A DNA stretch of 56,243 nt from Anaerolineaceae bacterium (GTDB lineage Bacteria; Chloroflexota; Anaerolineae; Promineifilales; Promineifilaceae): NCBI GenBank assembly GCA_002699125.1, contig PABI01000149.1, positions 1 through 56,243 on the forward strand, in the 5' to 3' direction. Positions 18,017 through 25,349 of this stretch are shown piece by piece. Below the pieces are notes generated by a model. The model was not told the DNA's origin and searched no databases. It saw only the letters and a program-made list of their open reading frames with translations. Positions within the stretch are counted from its first letter, which is position 1. Each line of letters begins with the position of its first letter. A program made the position numbers and the translations under genes.

Positions 18017-18045
18017 TTGAAGCGCATCGACACAATGGGTAAAAT
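18017..18045 (+). promoter_or_regulatory. Predicted promoter of the lysyl-oxidase-like gene, leaderless
   Basis: TTGAAG (18017-18022), 17-nt spacer, TAAAAT (18040-18045). The ATG at 18054 is 8 nt after the -10 and has no Shine-Dalgarno. Confidence 0.5.
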
Positions 18046-18053
18046 CGTGACCC

Positions 18054-20093
18054 ATGAAACAATTGACGCGTCTCGCCCCCGGCTTTTTACTTCTTCTCAT
18101 CACCCTCGCAGCTAGCTGTGGCCAGGAACCACCGGAAGCAGAAGCCAACGACACTAACCCAACGCGCACCATCGAGCCGGCAGAAACAGAAGAGGCCGAT
18201 GACGGCCTGCTGCCGCCACCGGCCATCGCTACCACACTACCCACCAGCACCCCGGACATTGCCGAAGCAGACAGCAACGACGACAGGGACAATGTGCCCT
18301 CACCCATCAATGGTGAGGCAGGCGCGCTCATCAGCCTGACGATGGAGAGCCAGGTGGGCATCTTACTCGATGAATATCCCGAGGGGATGCGCGATGCCGT
18401 GGCCAAAGCACTGAGTGACGAGACGGATGCGTTTTGGGTGGAACTGGCCCAGCGGCAGGTGGCACTGACCTACAATCGGCTCCATTTTCGGCCGTTTTTC
18501 TACGCCGACAAAGGACAACTGCCGCTGCCGCCCCAATCGCTGTGGCACATCGAGCTAACTGGTGAACCAGAGCGCCAAACCATCAACGGCCAGGAACTCA
18601 TTCTCATAAATTACACCTTTAGCAGCACCCTGCTCACCGGCCTGGATGAGCCGGCCAAGGCCGAACCGGCCCTGGCGGAAATTGGCGGCGTCTGGAATGA
18701 GCCGTTCGTTTTACCGCCAGACCCCACGCAGCTGCTCCAGCGCACCGGCAACGCCTGCATCAACGAAGGCGGCTTCCCGCCCAACAGCTATGATTCGGAA
18801 AACGTCGATATTTTTTACGACTACACCTGCACCGCCGACAGCGGCGGCGCGGCCGGCTGCCATCGCACCACCCTGCCTACGCTCTCCTGTTTGCAGGCTT
18901 TGCAGGCGACGGTAGGCGTGGTGGAAACGGCCGTAACCTTCCAACGCCTCGAATGGGACCCCGATCTGGCCGACGAAATCCGCCTTGGCGAAGTGGTTTC
19001 GGAAGATGCGCCTGATTTGCTGGTGGTCAGCGAGGATTTGCAAAACAACCGTATCATTTACCGCTACTTCCCAACCGACTCCTGCGCCCTGGCCGAAGGC
19101 TGTGTCAACGGCACCGGCTGGCGGCGGCTGCTCCAGTTCGACGCCACCGCCCACAATTTGGGCGCGGTCGCCCTGGACATCGGGCCCGTCGTTGCCGAAA
19201 ATCCGCTGACCAACATGTTTGAGTACAACAGCTGCCATGCCCATTTTCATTTCCAAAACTATGGCGAATTTCAGCTGGGCACGGCCAGCCAACCCAGCAA
19301 GCAGGCGTTTTGCGTGGAGAGCACCAGCCGTTTGAGCAACAATGAGCTGGCGCCATTGACCCACGAATTTAGCTGCAATATCCAGGGCATCCAGGCGGGC
19401 TGGGTCGATGAGTATGGGGCCGGGCTGGACTGCCAATGGATCGACATTACCGACCTGGAATTTGAAGAAGAAACCATCGAGCTGCCCCTCAGCTTCCGCT
19501 TCAACACGGAGCAATTTTTGTGCGAAGGGTATCCGGTGCTGGACGAAGAGGGCAATCCCGTTTTTGAACCAAGCGGCCTGCGCAACAGCAACGGCCTGCC
19601 TATCAGCCGTCCCCAATGCGAATTTGTCGAGGATTGGGACGCCACGAACAGCGGCACGGAAGAGGTGACCATCCCGGCGACAGGCAGCTTTGTCACCGAA
19701 CCGTGCGCCAGCAGCGAGCAGGGACCGCGCCGCAACTGTGGTTTTACGGCCGTACCCCTGCCCGATTTACCCGAAGCCGAAGAAGAAGAAGAGGAACCCG
19801 CTTTGCGCTGCACACCCGGCAGCACCGTTCAGTTAAGCTGCTCGCTCGATGGCGAGGCGGCGGCCCAGGTAGTCCGCCTGTGCGAAACCAGCGCCATGCT
19901 GGGCACCGGCACCGCCTGCACCTTCAGCGATTCGCTGCTCAATCAGGTCATTTCCAGCAGCTCGGCGGAACTCAGCTTCACCTGCCCCTTCGTCCGCGAC
20001 GAAAACGAGCCGGGCGGTGACTACGCGCTGTACGCTGCACCGCTCTTCACCGGCGACGCCCTGGCCGAAATTAGCTGCACACCAACTGAGTAA
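18054..20093 (+). CDS. Lysyl oxidase-like lipoprotein
   Basis: 679 residues; the lipobox LAASC places it on the outer side of the membrane after a long acidic Thr-rich spacer. The central part matches the lysyl oxidase family (PF01186-like): the copper site CHAHFHF (His395, His397, His399), then KQAFC with Lys416 at the position of the quinone-forming lysine, then EYGAGLDCQWIDITD with Tyr454 at the position of the partner tyrosine. With all cofactor (LTQ) precursors present it may oxidise primary amines, for example lysines of surface proteins (inference). Cys-rich segments flank the core, and it is interrupted by extra loops relative to animal enzymes. It is preceded by its own predicted promoter. 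Confidence 0.8.
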   Translation: MKQLTRLAPGFLLLLITLAASCGQEPPEAEANDTNPTRTIEPAETEEADDGLLPPPAIATTLPTSTPDIAEADSNDDRDNVPSPINGEAGALISLTMESQVGILLDEYPEGMRDAVAKALSDETDAFWVELAQRQVALTYNRLHFRPFFYADKGQLPLPPQSLWHIELTGEPERQTINGQELILINYTFSSTLLTGLDEPAKAEPALAEIGGVWNEPFVLPPDPTQLLQRTGNACINEGGFPPNSYDSENVDIFYDYTCTADSGGAAGCHRTTLPTLSCLQALQATVGVVETAVTFQRLEWDPDLADEIRLGEVVSEDAPDLLVVSEDLQNNRIIYRYFPTDSCALAEGCVNGTGWRRLLQFDATAHNLGAVALDIGPVVAENPLTNMFEYNSCHAHFHFQNYGEFQLGTASQPSKQAFCVESTSRLSNNELAPLTHEFSCNIQGIQAGWVDEYGAGLDCQWIDITDLEFEEETIELPLSFRFNTEQFLCEGYPVLDEEGNPVFEPSGLRNSNGLPISRPQCEFVEDWDATNSGTEEVTIPATGSFVTEPCASSEQGPRRNCGFTAVPLPDLPEAEEEEEEPALRCTPGSTVQLSCSLDGEAAAQVVRLCETSAMLGTGTACTFSDSLLNQVISSSSAELSFTCPFVRDENEPGGDYALYAAPLFTGDALAEISCTPTE

Positions 20094-20111
20094 AATCGTT
20101 ATGTTTAAAAT

Positions 20112-20184
20112 GGGACGCTGATTACCCTGATTTTCCTGATAGAAAAGATCAGAAAAATCAGTCAGATCAAGTAAATCTGCGTCC
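20112..20184. repeat. Intergenic inverted repeat, 'gacgctgattaccctgat' family
   Basis: gggacgctgattaccctgat pairs with atcaagtaaatctgcgtcc and inner atcag words. It is closely related to the copies at 30276 and 52375. Confidence 0.75.
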
Positions 20185-20241
20185 TATTAAGTGAGGAGAC
20201 GACACCAACTGTCGTTGACCACCATGAATCAAAACTTTTAT

Positions 20242-20312
20242 CCGCAGATTTCGCAGATTTCGCAGATTATTTTTCTCTTTTCCTCTGCGTTCTCCGCGCT
20301 CTCCGCGGTTCG
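20242..20312. repeat. Intergenic repeat, 'cgcagatt / ctctccgcgg' family
   Basis: Three tandem cgcagattt words on the left and ctctgcgttctccgcgctctccgcgg on the right. The right arm is nearly identical to that at 37900-37922. Confidence 0.65.
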
Positions 20313-20329
20313 TTTTTAGAGGAGTCATT

Positions 20330-21010
20330 GTGAGATATTATTTTGCCTGGCTGGGGTCTAAACGAGCGGCCAAGCGGGACGTGGCCGAGCCGGGCTGTTT
20401 GCTGGATCGTGCCGCTAACGCCCGTCTGCCGGTGCCGGATGGCGGCATTTTGCTGCACAATTTTTATGAGATGGCGCTCGACGAAGGCATTGTGCAGGAG
20501 AGTGATGGGGGGATTACGGCCGTTTCCCCCCAATCACTCCACGACTTACTCTTCAGCCTGGCCCGTTTCCCCCGGCTGGAAAACAAACTGGTGCTGCGGC
20601 CGTTACACCACAATCAATTCGGTCCCACCCAGCCGCCCATCCGGCCAGACGATCCGGCGGCACTCACAAACTCGCTATGCGAATCGTGGCAGGGGCAAAA
20701 CGGCCGTCACGACGTCCTGCTCATCACCCGGCCCCAAACGGAACTAGCGGGAACGGCCGTTTCCCCAGCCAACGCCGAATCAGACACAATCATCCTGCCC
20801 GAAGGCAAAATGGACCTGGCCCAACTGGCCCGCTGGCAGCGCCCGGACAGCAGCCTGCCGCCCCACGCTCAGCGGCTGCAAATGCTCCTGCGCGGCATAC
20901 GCCGCACCTTTGGTGATGTTGGTTGGGAGGTTGAATGGTTGGATGACGGCCGTATTTGTTGGCTGTGGGAGCTGAAACCAAATAGAAGTTTTTCCACCGA
21001 CACGCTATAA
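20330..21010 (+). CDS. PEP synthase/pyruvate phosphate dikinase-like ATP-grasp fragment
   Basis: 226 residues from a GTG start with a good Shine-Dalgarno (agaggag). The beginning (LGSKRAAKRD...ARLPVPDGGILLHNFYE) resembles the LGGKGANL...GLPVPPGF start of the PPDK/PEP-synthase nucleotide-binding domain. The end (GDVGWEVEWLDDGRICWLWELKP) resembles the closing strand where those domains read WAxDG...LLQARP. The middle is much shorter than in true dikinases and lacks a recognisable phospho-His domain. It may be a reduced ATP-grasp-like protein or a degraded copy. Three ACGGCCGT motifs within 250 nt inflate Thr-Ala-Val/Asn-Gly-Arg content. Function unknown. Confidence 0.5.
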   Translation: MRYYFAWLGSKRAAKRDVAEPGCLLDRAANARLPVPDGGILLHNFYEMALDEGIVQESDGGITAVSPQSLHDLLFSLARFPRLENKLVLRPLHHNQFGPTQPPIRPDDPAALTNSLCESWQGQNGRHDVLLITRPQTELAGTAVSPANAESDTIILPEGKMDLAQLARWQRPDSSLPPHAQRLQMLLRGIRRTFGDVGWEVEWLDDGRICWLWELKPNRSFSTDTL

Positions 21011-21011
21011 T
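21006..21011 (+). promoter_or_regulatory. -10 box of the nucleotidyltransferase remnant
   Basis: TATAAT lies across the end of the previous gene, 6 nt before the ATG at 21018. No convincing -35 is seen and there is no Shine-Dalgarno. Confidence 0.4.
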
Positions 21012-21017
21012 GTTTTC

Positions 21018-21371
21018 ATGACAGTCCAGGAAGCAACTTTCTACCTACCGCTCATTCTAGAGCGTCTTAAAAAGATCAACCCGGCCAAGATCATTTTGTT
21101 TGGCAGCCATGCAAAGGACACAGCCTCGGCAGAAAGCGATCTGGACTTACTGGTTGTCACCAATGACGACGCAGTACCGTAGGATTATCGTGAAAAAGAA
21201 CAAATCTACCTGGATGTTGCCCGTCTGCTGCAAGACATTAAAGGTGATTTTTCGATTGATCTGATTGTGCATACTCGCCCCATGCACGACCGGTTTATAG
21301 AAATGAACAGTCTTTTTGCCAGGGAATTACAGCAAAAAGGAACTATCTTGTATGAAAGCGATAACCCGTGA
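21018..21371 (+). pseudogene. MntA-like minimal nucleotidyltransferase, nonsense mutation
   Basis: Reading from ATG 21018 gives a minimal nucleotidyltransferase with the hallmark GSHAKDTASAESDLDLL (GS plus the metal-binding DxD at about residues 29-43). An in-frame TAG at 21180-21182 cuts it at residue 54. The frame then continues (DYREKEQIYLDVARLLQDI...FSIDLIVHT) to a natural TGA at 21369-21371, giving 117 codons, the expected family size. One base change would restore the gene. MntA proteins are antitoxins that AMPylate a HEPN toxin; the toxin gene that overlaps the end is also broken, so the system looks dead. Confidence 0.8.
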
Positions 21372-21447
21372 ATGGTTAGCCAGGGCAAAAATGGTTCAAA
21401 TAACGCAAAGTCTCCTTTACAAATTTAATCATGAATTGTCATTCTGA
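21352..21447 (+). pseudogene. HepT-like HEPN toxin remnant, cut by a MITE-like element
   Basis: ATG 21352 overlaps the 3' end of the nucleotidyltransferase, the usual MntA-HepT arrangement. The 31 codons start MKAITREWLARAKMVQ, which resembles the first helix of HEPN proteins encoded next to such nucleotidyltransferases. The frame then runs into the palindromic element at 21436 and stops at 21445-21447. The rest of a HEPN domain, including an RX4-6H motif, is not found downstream. Confidence 0.6.
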
Positions 21448-21529
21448 GCGGAGTCTTCGGAGCGAAGAATCCCTATGGTCTTGGCCGTTTCAGTTCAGAG
21501 GGATGCTTCGGGGGACCTCAGCATGACAA
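21436..21529. mobile_element. 94-bp MITE-like palindromic element
   Basis: Terminal inverted repeats ttgtcattctgag (21436-21448) and ctcagcatgacaa (21517-21529) match at 12 of 13 positions. Inner words gcgaagaatccct and agggatgcttcg also pair, so the whole unit folds into a hairpin. It has no coding capacity. It truncates the HEPN gene. A half copy lies at 9080-9111. Confidence 0.7.
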
Positions 21530-21599
21530 GTATATGACCTGTGTTAACTTTTATTCCGCAACAAGACTTTGTAATCTTCGGAGCAGTTGAGAGCAAAAA

Positions 21600-22154
21600 A
21601 TGGCAGCAGCGCAAGAAAGTAGCAGCAATGATGCTTTCTTAATCACCAGGACAGCATCGGGCACAAAAATCGAAATCTTGACACATCCAGATTTTCCTCT
21701 TGGCAGTTTTCTGCTAGAGATTTTTCTGTGGAACTTTGCCCTGTTTGTGTTGGTCCTTCTTGTAGGTTCTGATTGGTTTTGTTGGACTCTTTACTTTTTC
21801 GGAGCCACATTCGGTTCCCTAGGTTTGTTGGTTTGGAATTACTGGTCAAAGGTTACTTTAGAACTGACACTTAATTCCCTCAGAATTCAGCGTTTCTTGG
21901 TTTCATCCCGTCCAGAAATCCAGAGCTATCACAAAAATGAGGTGGCAAATCTATACGTTATTCAACCAGATGAAAGACGTGCTCTATTTGAAGGCGTTCT
22001 TGGCTTGAGACTATTTTCTTTGAGAAGTCAAGGAATGATTGGATTTGAAACGCCACAGGGAATGATTGTTCGATTTGGTTGGGGACTTAGCTACTCCGAG
22101 GCTGAGGAAGTTGTCTCGATCATTAAAAATTGGCTTCAAGAACCAACCAATTGA
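21600..22154 (+). CDS. Membrane protein of unknown function
   Basis: 184 residues. Two hydrophobic segments (about 35-55 and 60-80; LLEIFLWNFALFVLVLLVG and TLYFFGATFGSLGLLVW) are followed by a strand-rich soluble domain (LELTLNSLRIQRFLVSS...GMIVRFGWGLSYSEAEEVV) that recalls bacterial PH-like membrane proteins, without a firm match. Base composition is clearly more AT-rich than its neighbours and ACGGCCGT is absent, pointing to recent acquisition together with the broken MntA/HepT pair upstream. Convergent with the next gene. Confidence 0.65.
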   Translation: MAAAQESSSNDAFLITRTASGTKIEILTHPDFPLGSFLLEIFLWNFALFVLVLLVGSDWFCWTLYFFGATFGSLGLLVWNYWSKVTLELTLNSLRIQRFLVSSRPEIQSYHKNEVANLYVIQPDERRALFEGVLGLRLFSLRSQGMIGFETPQGMIVRFGWGLSYSEAEEVVSIIKNWLQEPTN

Positions 22155-22214
22155 CAGCGCTCATTCGCTTTGGCCAGCGCCCCGCCAGACCACATTCCCC
22201 AACCCAACGATCAC

Positions 22215-23144
22215 TCACGGCCCAACCAGAAAATCCACAACAATCGGCAAATGGTCGGAGCCGCCGGGCTGGCCCTGCGCATAGTTTTGCACCACTAACT
22301 CCTCCGAGACAAAGACATGATCCAGCGATAGGCGAACCAACGGCGGGCCAAACCAGGTGGTCAGACCGCCAAAGCCGCGCCGCGTGTCTTGCACCCCGGC
22401 CGCCTGTTGCAGCTGCCGCAGTGCATATGACCAGGGCGCAGCGTTAAAATCCCCGGCCACAATCAATGGTGCCTCCACCTGTTCAGCCACCCGCTGCACG
22501 TCGCCCACTTGCAAAGCGTGCAGGTTCGCCCAGCGGTCAATCGGCGGCCACGGATGTCCGCCCACCAGCGTCACCGCCTCTCCGGATACGTCAAACGTCA
22601 CTTCAATAACGGGAATGTGCGTCCCCTCAAACCGGTACACCTCGCTGGCCGTCAACGGCACCCGGCTAAACAGCGCCACCCCCGATGTCATCCGACTAGG
22701 CTCGATGAGGCGGTACGGGTAGTCAGCAAACTCAGCCTCAATCTCGGCTTGAATAGCAAAGGAATACTCCATCAAAAAAATGACGTCTGGGTCGTGAGAT
22801 TCAACCTCATCCATGATTGCATCCAGGTCATTGTTGCGGAAGTAAATGTTGTAGACCATCAGCCGCAGGTCAGGGGGTTGGCTGGCGGCGGCAGTTCGAC
22901 TCAGCGGCAGATAACCAATCAGTGGAATCAGGTTAATCAGCAGGGCGCTGCCTGCCAAAATAACTCCTGTGCGATGGCGCAAACCGGCAAAAATGAGGAG
23001 GAAAACGGCCGTTCCTCCCGCCCAATACGGCACAAACAGCGCCACCACGTCACCCACCCAATGCACAAACCCCAACCACGCTGCAATGGATACCAACAGC
23101 AGCAAGCTAGCCAGCCCAACCAATACCTTCTTTAACAGCTTCAT
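22215..23144 (-). CDS. Membrane-anchored endonuclease/exonuclease/phosphatase-family protein
   Basis: 309 residues. About three N-terminal hydrophobic segments (residues 5-85) precede an EEP (DNase I-like) domain. Catalytic landmarks are present: MVYNIYF (Asn), FLMEYS (Glu), VAGDFNAAPWS (Asp-x-Asn) and GSDHLPIVV (terminal Asp-His). The layout matches YafD-type proteins, which keep the phosphohydrolase on the outer side of the membrane. The substrate is not predictable: EEP enzymes cleave nucleic acids, phosphoinositides or sphingomyelin. Confidence 0.85.
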   Translation of the reverse strand: MKLLKKVLVGLASLLLLVSIAAWLGFVHWVGDVVALFVPYWAGGTAVFLLIFAGLRHRTGVILAGSALLINLIPLIGYLPLSRTAAASQPPDLRLMVYNIYFRNNDLDAIMDEVESHDPDVIFLMEYSFAIQAEIEAEFADYPYRLIEPSRMTSGVALFSRVPLTASEVYRFEGTHIPVIEVTFDVSGEAVTLVGGHPWPPIDRWANLHALQVGDVQRVAEQVEAPLIVAGDFNAAPWSYALRQLQQAAGVQDTRRGFGGLTTWFGPPLVRLSLDHVFVSEELVVQNYAQGQPGGSDHLPIVVDFLVGP

Positions 23145-23221
23145 CTAATCAACCTGAACTTCAGTGACAAATTCGGGGGTTTCTCCCCTAAAAGTTGAAC
23201 GTAATTGTCCAGTTCATTGTA

Positions 23222-24751
23222 CTATTGCTCACCCGGCGGAGCATGGAAAATAAACTGCCAATCGTCCAGCGGCACATTTTCGTTCAGCGAGACGGAAAAC
23301 AAGTGCGCCACACTCATCGATTCGCAACTGTCGCCAACAATGTTGCCCGGCCAGAGTTCCAGCTGGCGGCCCGGCTGGATGAAGAGCACCGGCTCAGTGC
23401 TGCATGGGTAATTGTTCCAGATGAGATCGAAGCCAACGGCCGTTTCCGCCAACCGTATCTCATAATGCAGTTCATCCAACTCCCGCACATTTTCCAAAAC
23501 AGGTGGAAATTCAGGGATCGAATAGTCCCACTCGGTTACCTGCAAATCCGGGTCGTGGCTGACGACGGCCGGTCCCTGAACCGGACTGACGGCCGTCTGG
23601 GGATGCAAACCTTGCAGCAAGTAAACCGTCTCAAAACCGGTCATGCAGCCTTCGCCAATGACCACGTTGGCCCGATTGTGCAGCACCAGCGGCTCCTTGT
23701 AGCTGGTTAGCTGCATCGTCTCTCGCGAGGCCAAATCAAAGAGGAAAGCGCCGGTATTTGCCGGAATTTCCTGCCCACTGTCATCCACCACAATAACATC
23801 ACAAGCTTGTTTGATGGCGTAACGAAGCTGGTTGGCAAAGAGATAGGGCTGCACCATGCCTTGCTGGTAAGGCACGGCCGTTTCCACCACCCCCGTGCGC
23901 AAATCCAGCACCCTGATACCTTCGCCAAAAGTAATCCAGGCCACCTGGTTGCGTTCGATGGTGGGTTGGGCATTGTGCTTGCCGTCGGCGACGAGAACGG
24001 CCGTTTCCCTCGTGCGCAAATTGTAGGAATAAATGTCAAAAGGATTGTCAGGGCAGTTGCCGCAGCCTTCCAGCGGCTCGCCGCGTGCCGGGCTGTTGCG
24101 ATTGTCGGCCCAGACGACTATTTCGCCGGAAAGGGCTGGCTGCTGCTGCACGCCTGCGGCCACAGCGACGGAAATCTCTTCGCCTGAAAACAAATTAAAA
24201 GCGTAAATGTCGGCGGCATAGGTGTTTTCATCGCCGGTTTCATTGCGCTTGTCCTGCCACACCAGCCATTGATCACTGCCGACCAGGTTAAACCGCTCCG
24301 CCGGCTGCCGGGTCACCTGCTGCGTCTCGCGGGTCACAATGTTGTACTGCTGCACGTGGCCGTCATCGTCAATCCAGGCGACCGTGGTTTGGGTCACCAC
24401 CACATCCCCCCAACCGCCATGTTCGCTAATGACAAAGCGCCTGCCGCTCTCAATCTCAATCAAATAGAGCGTGCTATCAGCCATGTCGGAAGCGACGTAC
24501 CATTCATCGCTCACGCCACGCGGCCGTAAATCATTGCGCAGATCGATACGGGTGAAGTTGGCCTGGGGAACGGCCGTTTCGTCCACAGCATCCATTTCCC
24601 CAACTGGTTCATTGTCGGCACTGGTCTCGGCTAGCGGCGTAGTTGCCGCCAAATCCGCTTCTGAAGCGGGAGCACAACCAATCATCATGAGTTGAAAAAG
24701 CATCGGCCAGATCAGAAAGTTAATAAAGTGCTGCATTTTTTGGGAAAACAT
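23222..24751 (-). CDS. Lipoprotein with TolB/propeller-like repeats
   Basis: 509 residues from the ATG at 24751, which has a strong Shine-Dalgarno (aaggag) on the minus strand; the upstream ATG at 24778 has none. The lipobox-like MMIGC follows a hydrophobic stretch. The body consists of repeated blocks of the form 'DIYSYNLRTRETAVL', 'VAWITFGEGIRVLDL', 'IVVWADNRNSP', typical of six- or seven-bladed propellers that report periplasmic values (TolB/DPP-IV N-terminal-like). The C terminus (about 420-509) is a different domain with no match. No enzymatic motif is seen. Confidence 0.6.
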   Translation of the reverse strand: MFSQKMQHFINFLIWPMLFQLMMIGCAPASEADLAATTPLAETSADNEPVGEMDAVDETAVPQANFTRIDLRNDLRPRGVSDEWYVASDMADSTLYLIEIESGRRFVISEHGGWGDVVVTQTTVAWIDDDGHVQQYNIVTRETQQVTRQPAERFNLVGSDQWLVWQDKRNETGDENTYAADIYAFNLFSGEEISVAVAAGVQQQPALSGEIVVWADNRNSPARGEPLEGCGNCPDNPFDIYSYNLRTRETAVLVADGKHNAQPTIERNQVAWITFGEGIRVLDLRTGVVETAVPYQQGMVQPYLFANQLRYAIKQACDVIVVDDSGQEIPANTGAFLFDLASRETMQLTSYKEPLVLHNRANVVIGEGCMTGFETVYLLQGLHPQTAVSPVQGPAVVSHDPDLQVTEWDYSIPEFPPVLENVRELDELHYEIRLAETAVGFDLIWNNYPCSTEPVLFIQPGRQLELWPGNIVGDSCESMSVAHLFSVSLNENVPLDDWQFIFHAPPGEQ

Positions 24752-24867
24752 AGCTCTCCTTTTATCTAAACATTTCAACGATGATTTAACGATGAAATAA
24801 GAGAATTCGTTCCAAACTATACAATTTGCCGGGTTTTATACGGCCGTCTCGTTCATAAAAGCGGAAT

Positions 24868-24942
24868 CACGAATAAAATGAATGAACGAATAAAGCACAG
24901 AAAATATTCGTCTTATTCGTTTATTCGTGCCATTCGTGATTG
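24868..24942. repeat. Intergenic inverted repeat, 'acgaataaacgaat' family
   Basis: atcacgaataaaatgaatgaacgaataaa faces ttcgtttattcgtgccattcgtgat. One arm of the same family lies at 31226-31262 after the enoyl-CoA hydratase. Confidence 0.7.
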
Positions 24943-25309
24943 CTTTTTAGACTTAAAAATTGCGTTTGGCAGCTTCTTTGGGCTGTGGTAGACTGGCGTT
25001 TCGTGCGTTTTGGCTGACCGATACGGTCAGCGCAGGTAACAGTGCTGGTGTCAGGCAGTCTGGCATCACGAAGGAGATTCTCCCATGATGTTTCTGTTAC
25101 ATAGCTCCCCCAAAATTCGTGCAGCTGCTCCCTTCTGGGATTCCCACATCTGGTAATCACCGGTTGGTCGAGCCAGCCTTTGGCCGTCATTGGCCGCTGG
25201 CCATTCTCGTAACTTCGCAACTTTTTGCCTAACAATTGAATATTGTTTCTCATCGGGCGTCATGGACGGCAGTCTGTCGTCTCTGCTTGACTTGCGGCCT
25301 GTTGCCGTA

Positions 25310-25331
25310 GGTCAAGTTTAAAAACTTGACC
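25310..25331. promoter_or_regulatory. GGTCAAGTTT/AAACTTGACC hairpin upstream of the ABC exporter
   Basis: A perfect 10-bp stem with a 2-nt loop, then caactctcaaggagg and the ATG at 25350. A sister hairpin at 50539-50560 also precedes caact...ggagg and a start codon, so this is a candidate operator or 5' UTR element. A TTG inside it (25326) is not a credible start. Confidence 0.5.
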
Positions 25332-25349
25332 AACTCTCAAGGAGGAAAA

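Larger units (their letters stand above)
24752..25349. other. Long gene-free region before the ABC exporter
   Basis: This 598-nt divergent gap holds a hairpin repeat at 24868-24942, a lone intergenic ACGGCCGT at 24840, and a palindrome at 25310-25331. A 23-codon ORF at 25085 follows a good ribosome-binding site (gaaggag) but resembles nothing I know. Only short shadow ORFs are otherwise present. A structured 5' leader for the exporter operon is possible, but no known riboswitch consensus was recognised. Confidence 0.5.

Noticed and set aside
24960..25300. Possible riboswitch ahead of the ABC exporter
   Set aside because: No known consensus was recognised and no terminator or sequestering stem could be drawn with confidence.
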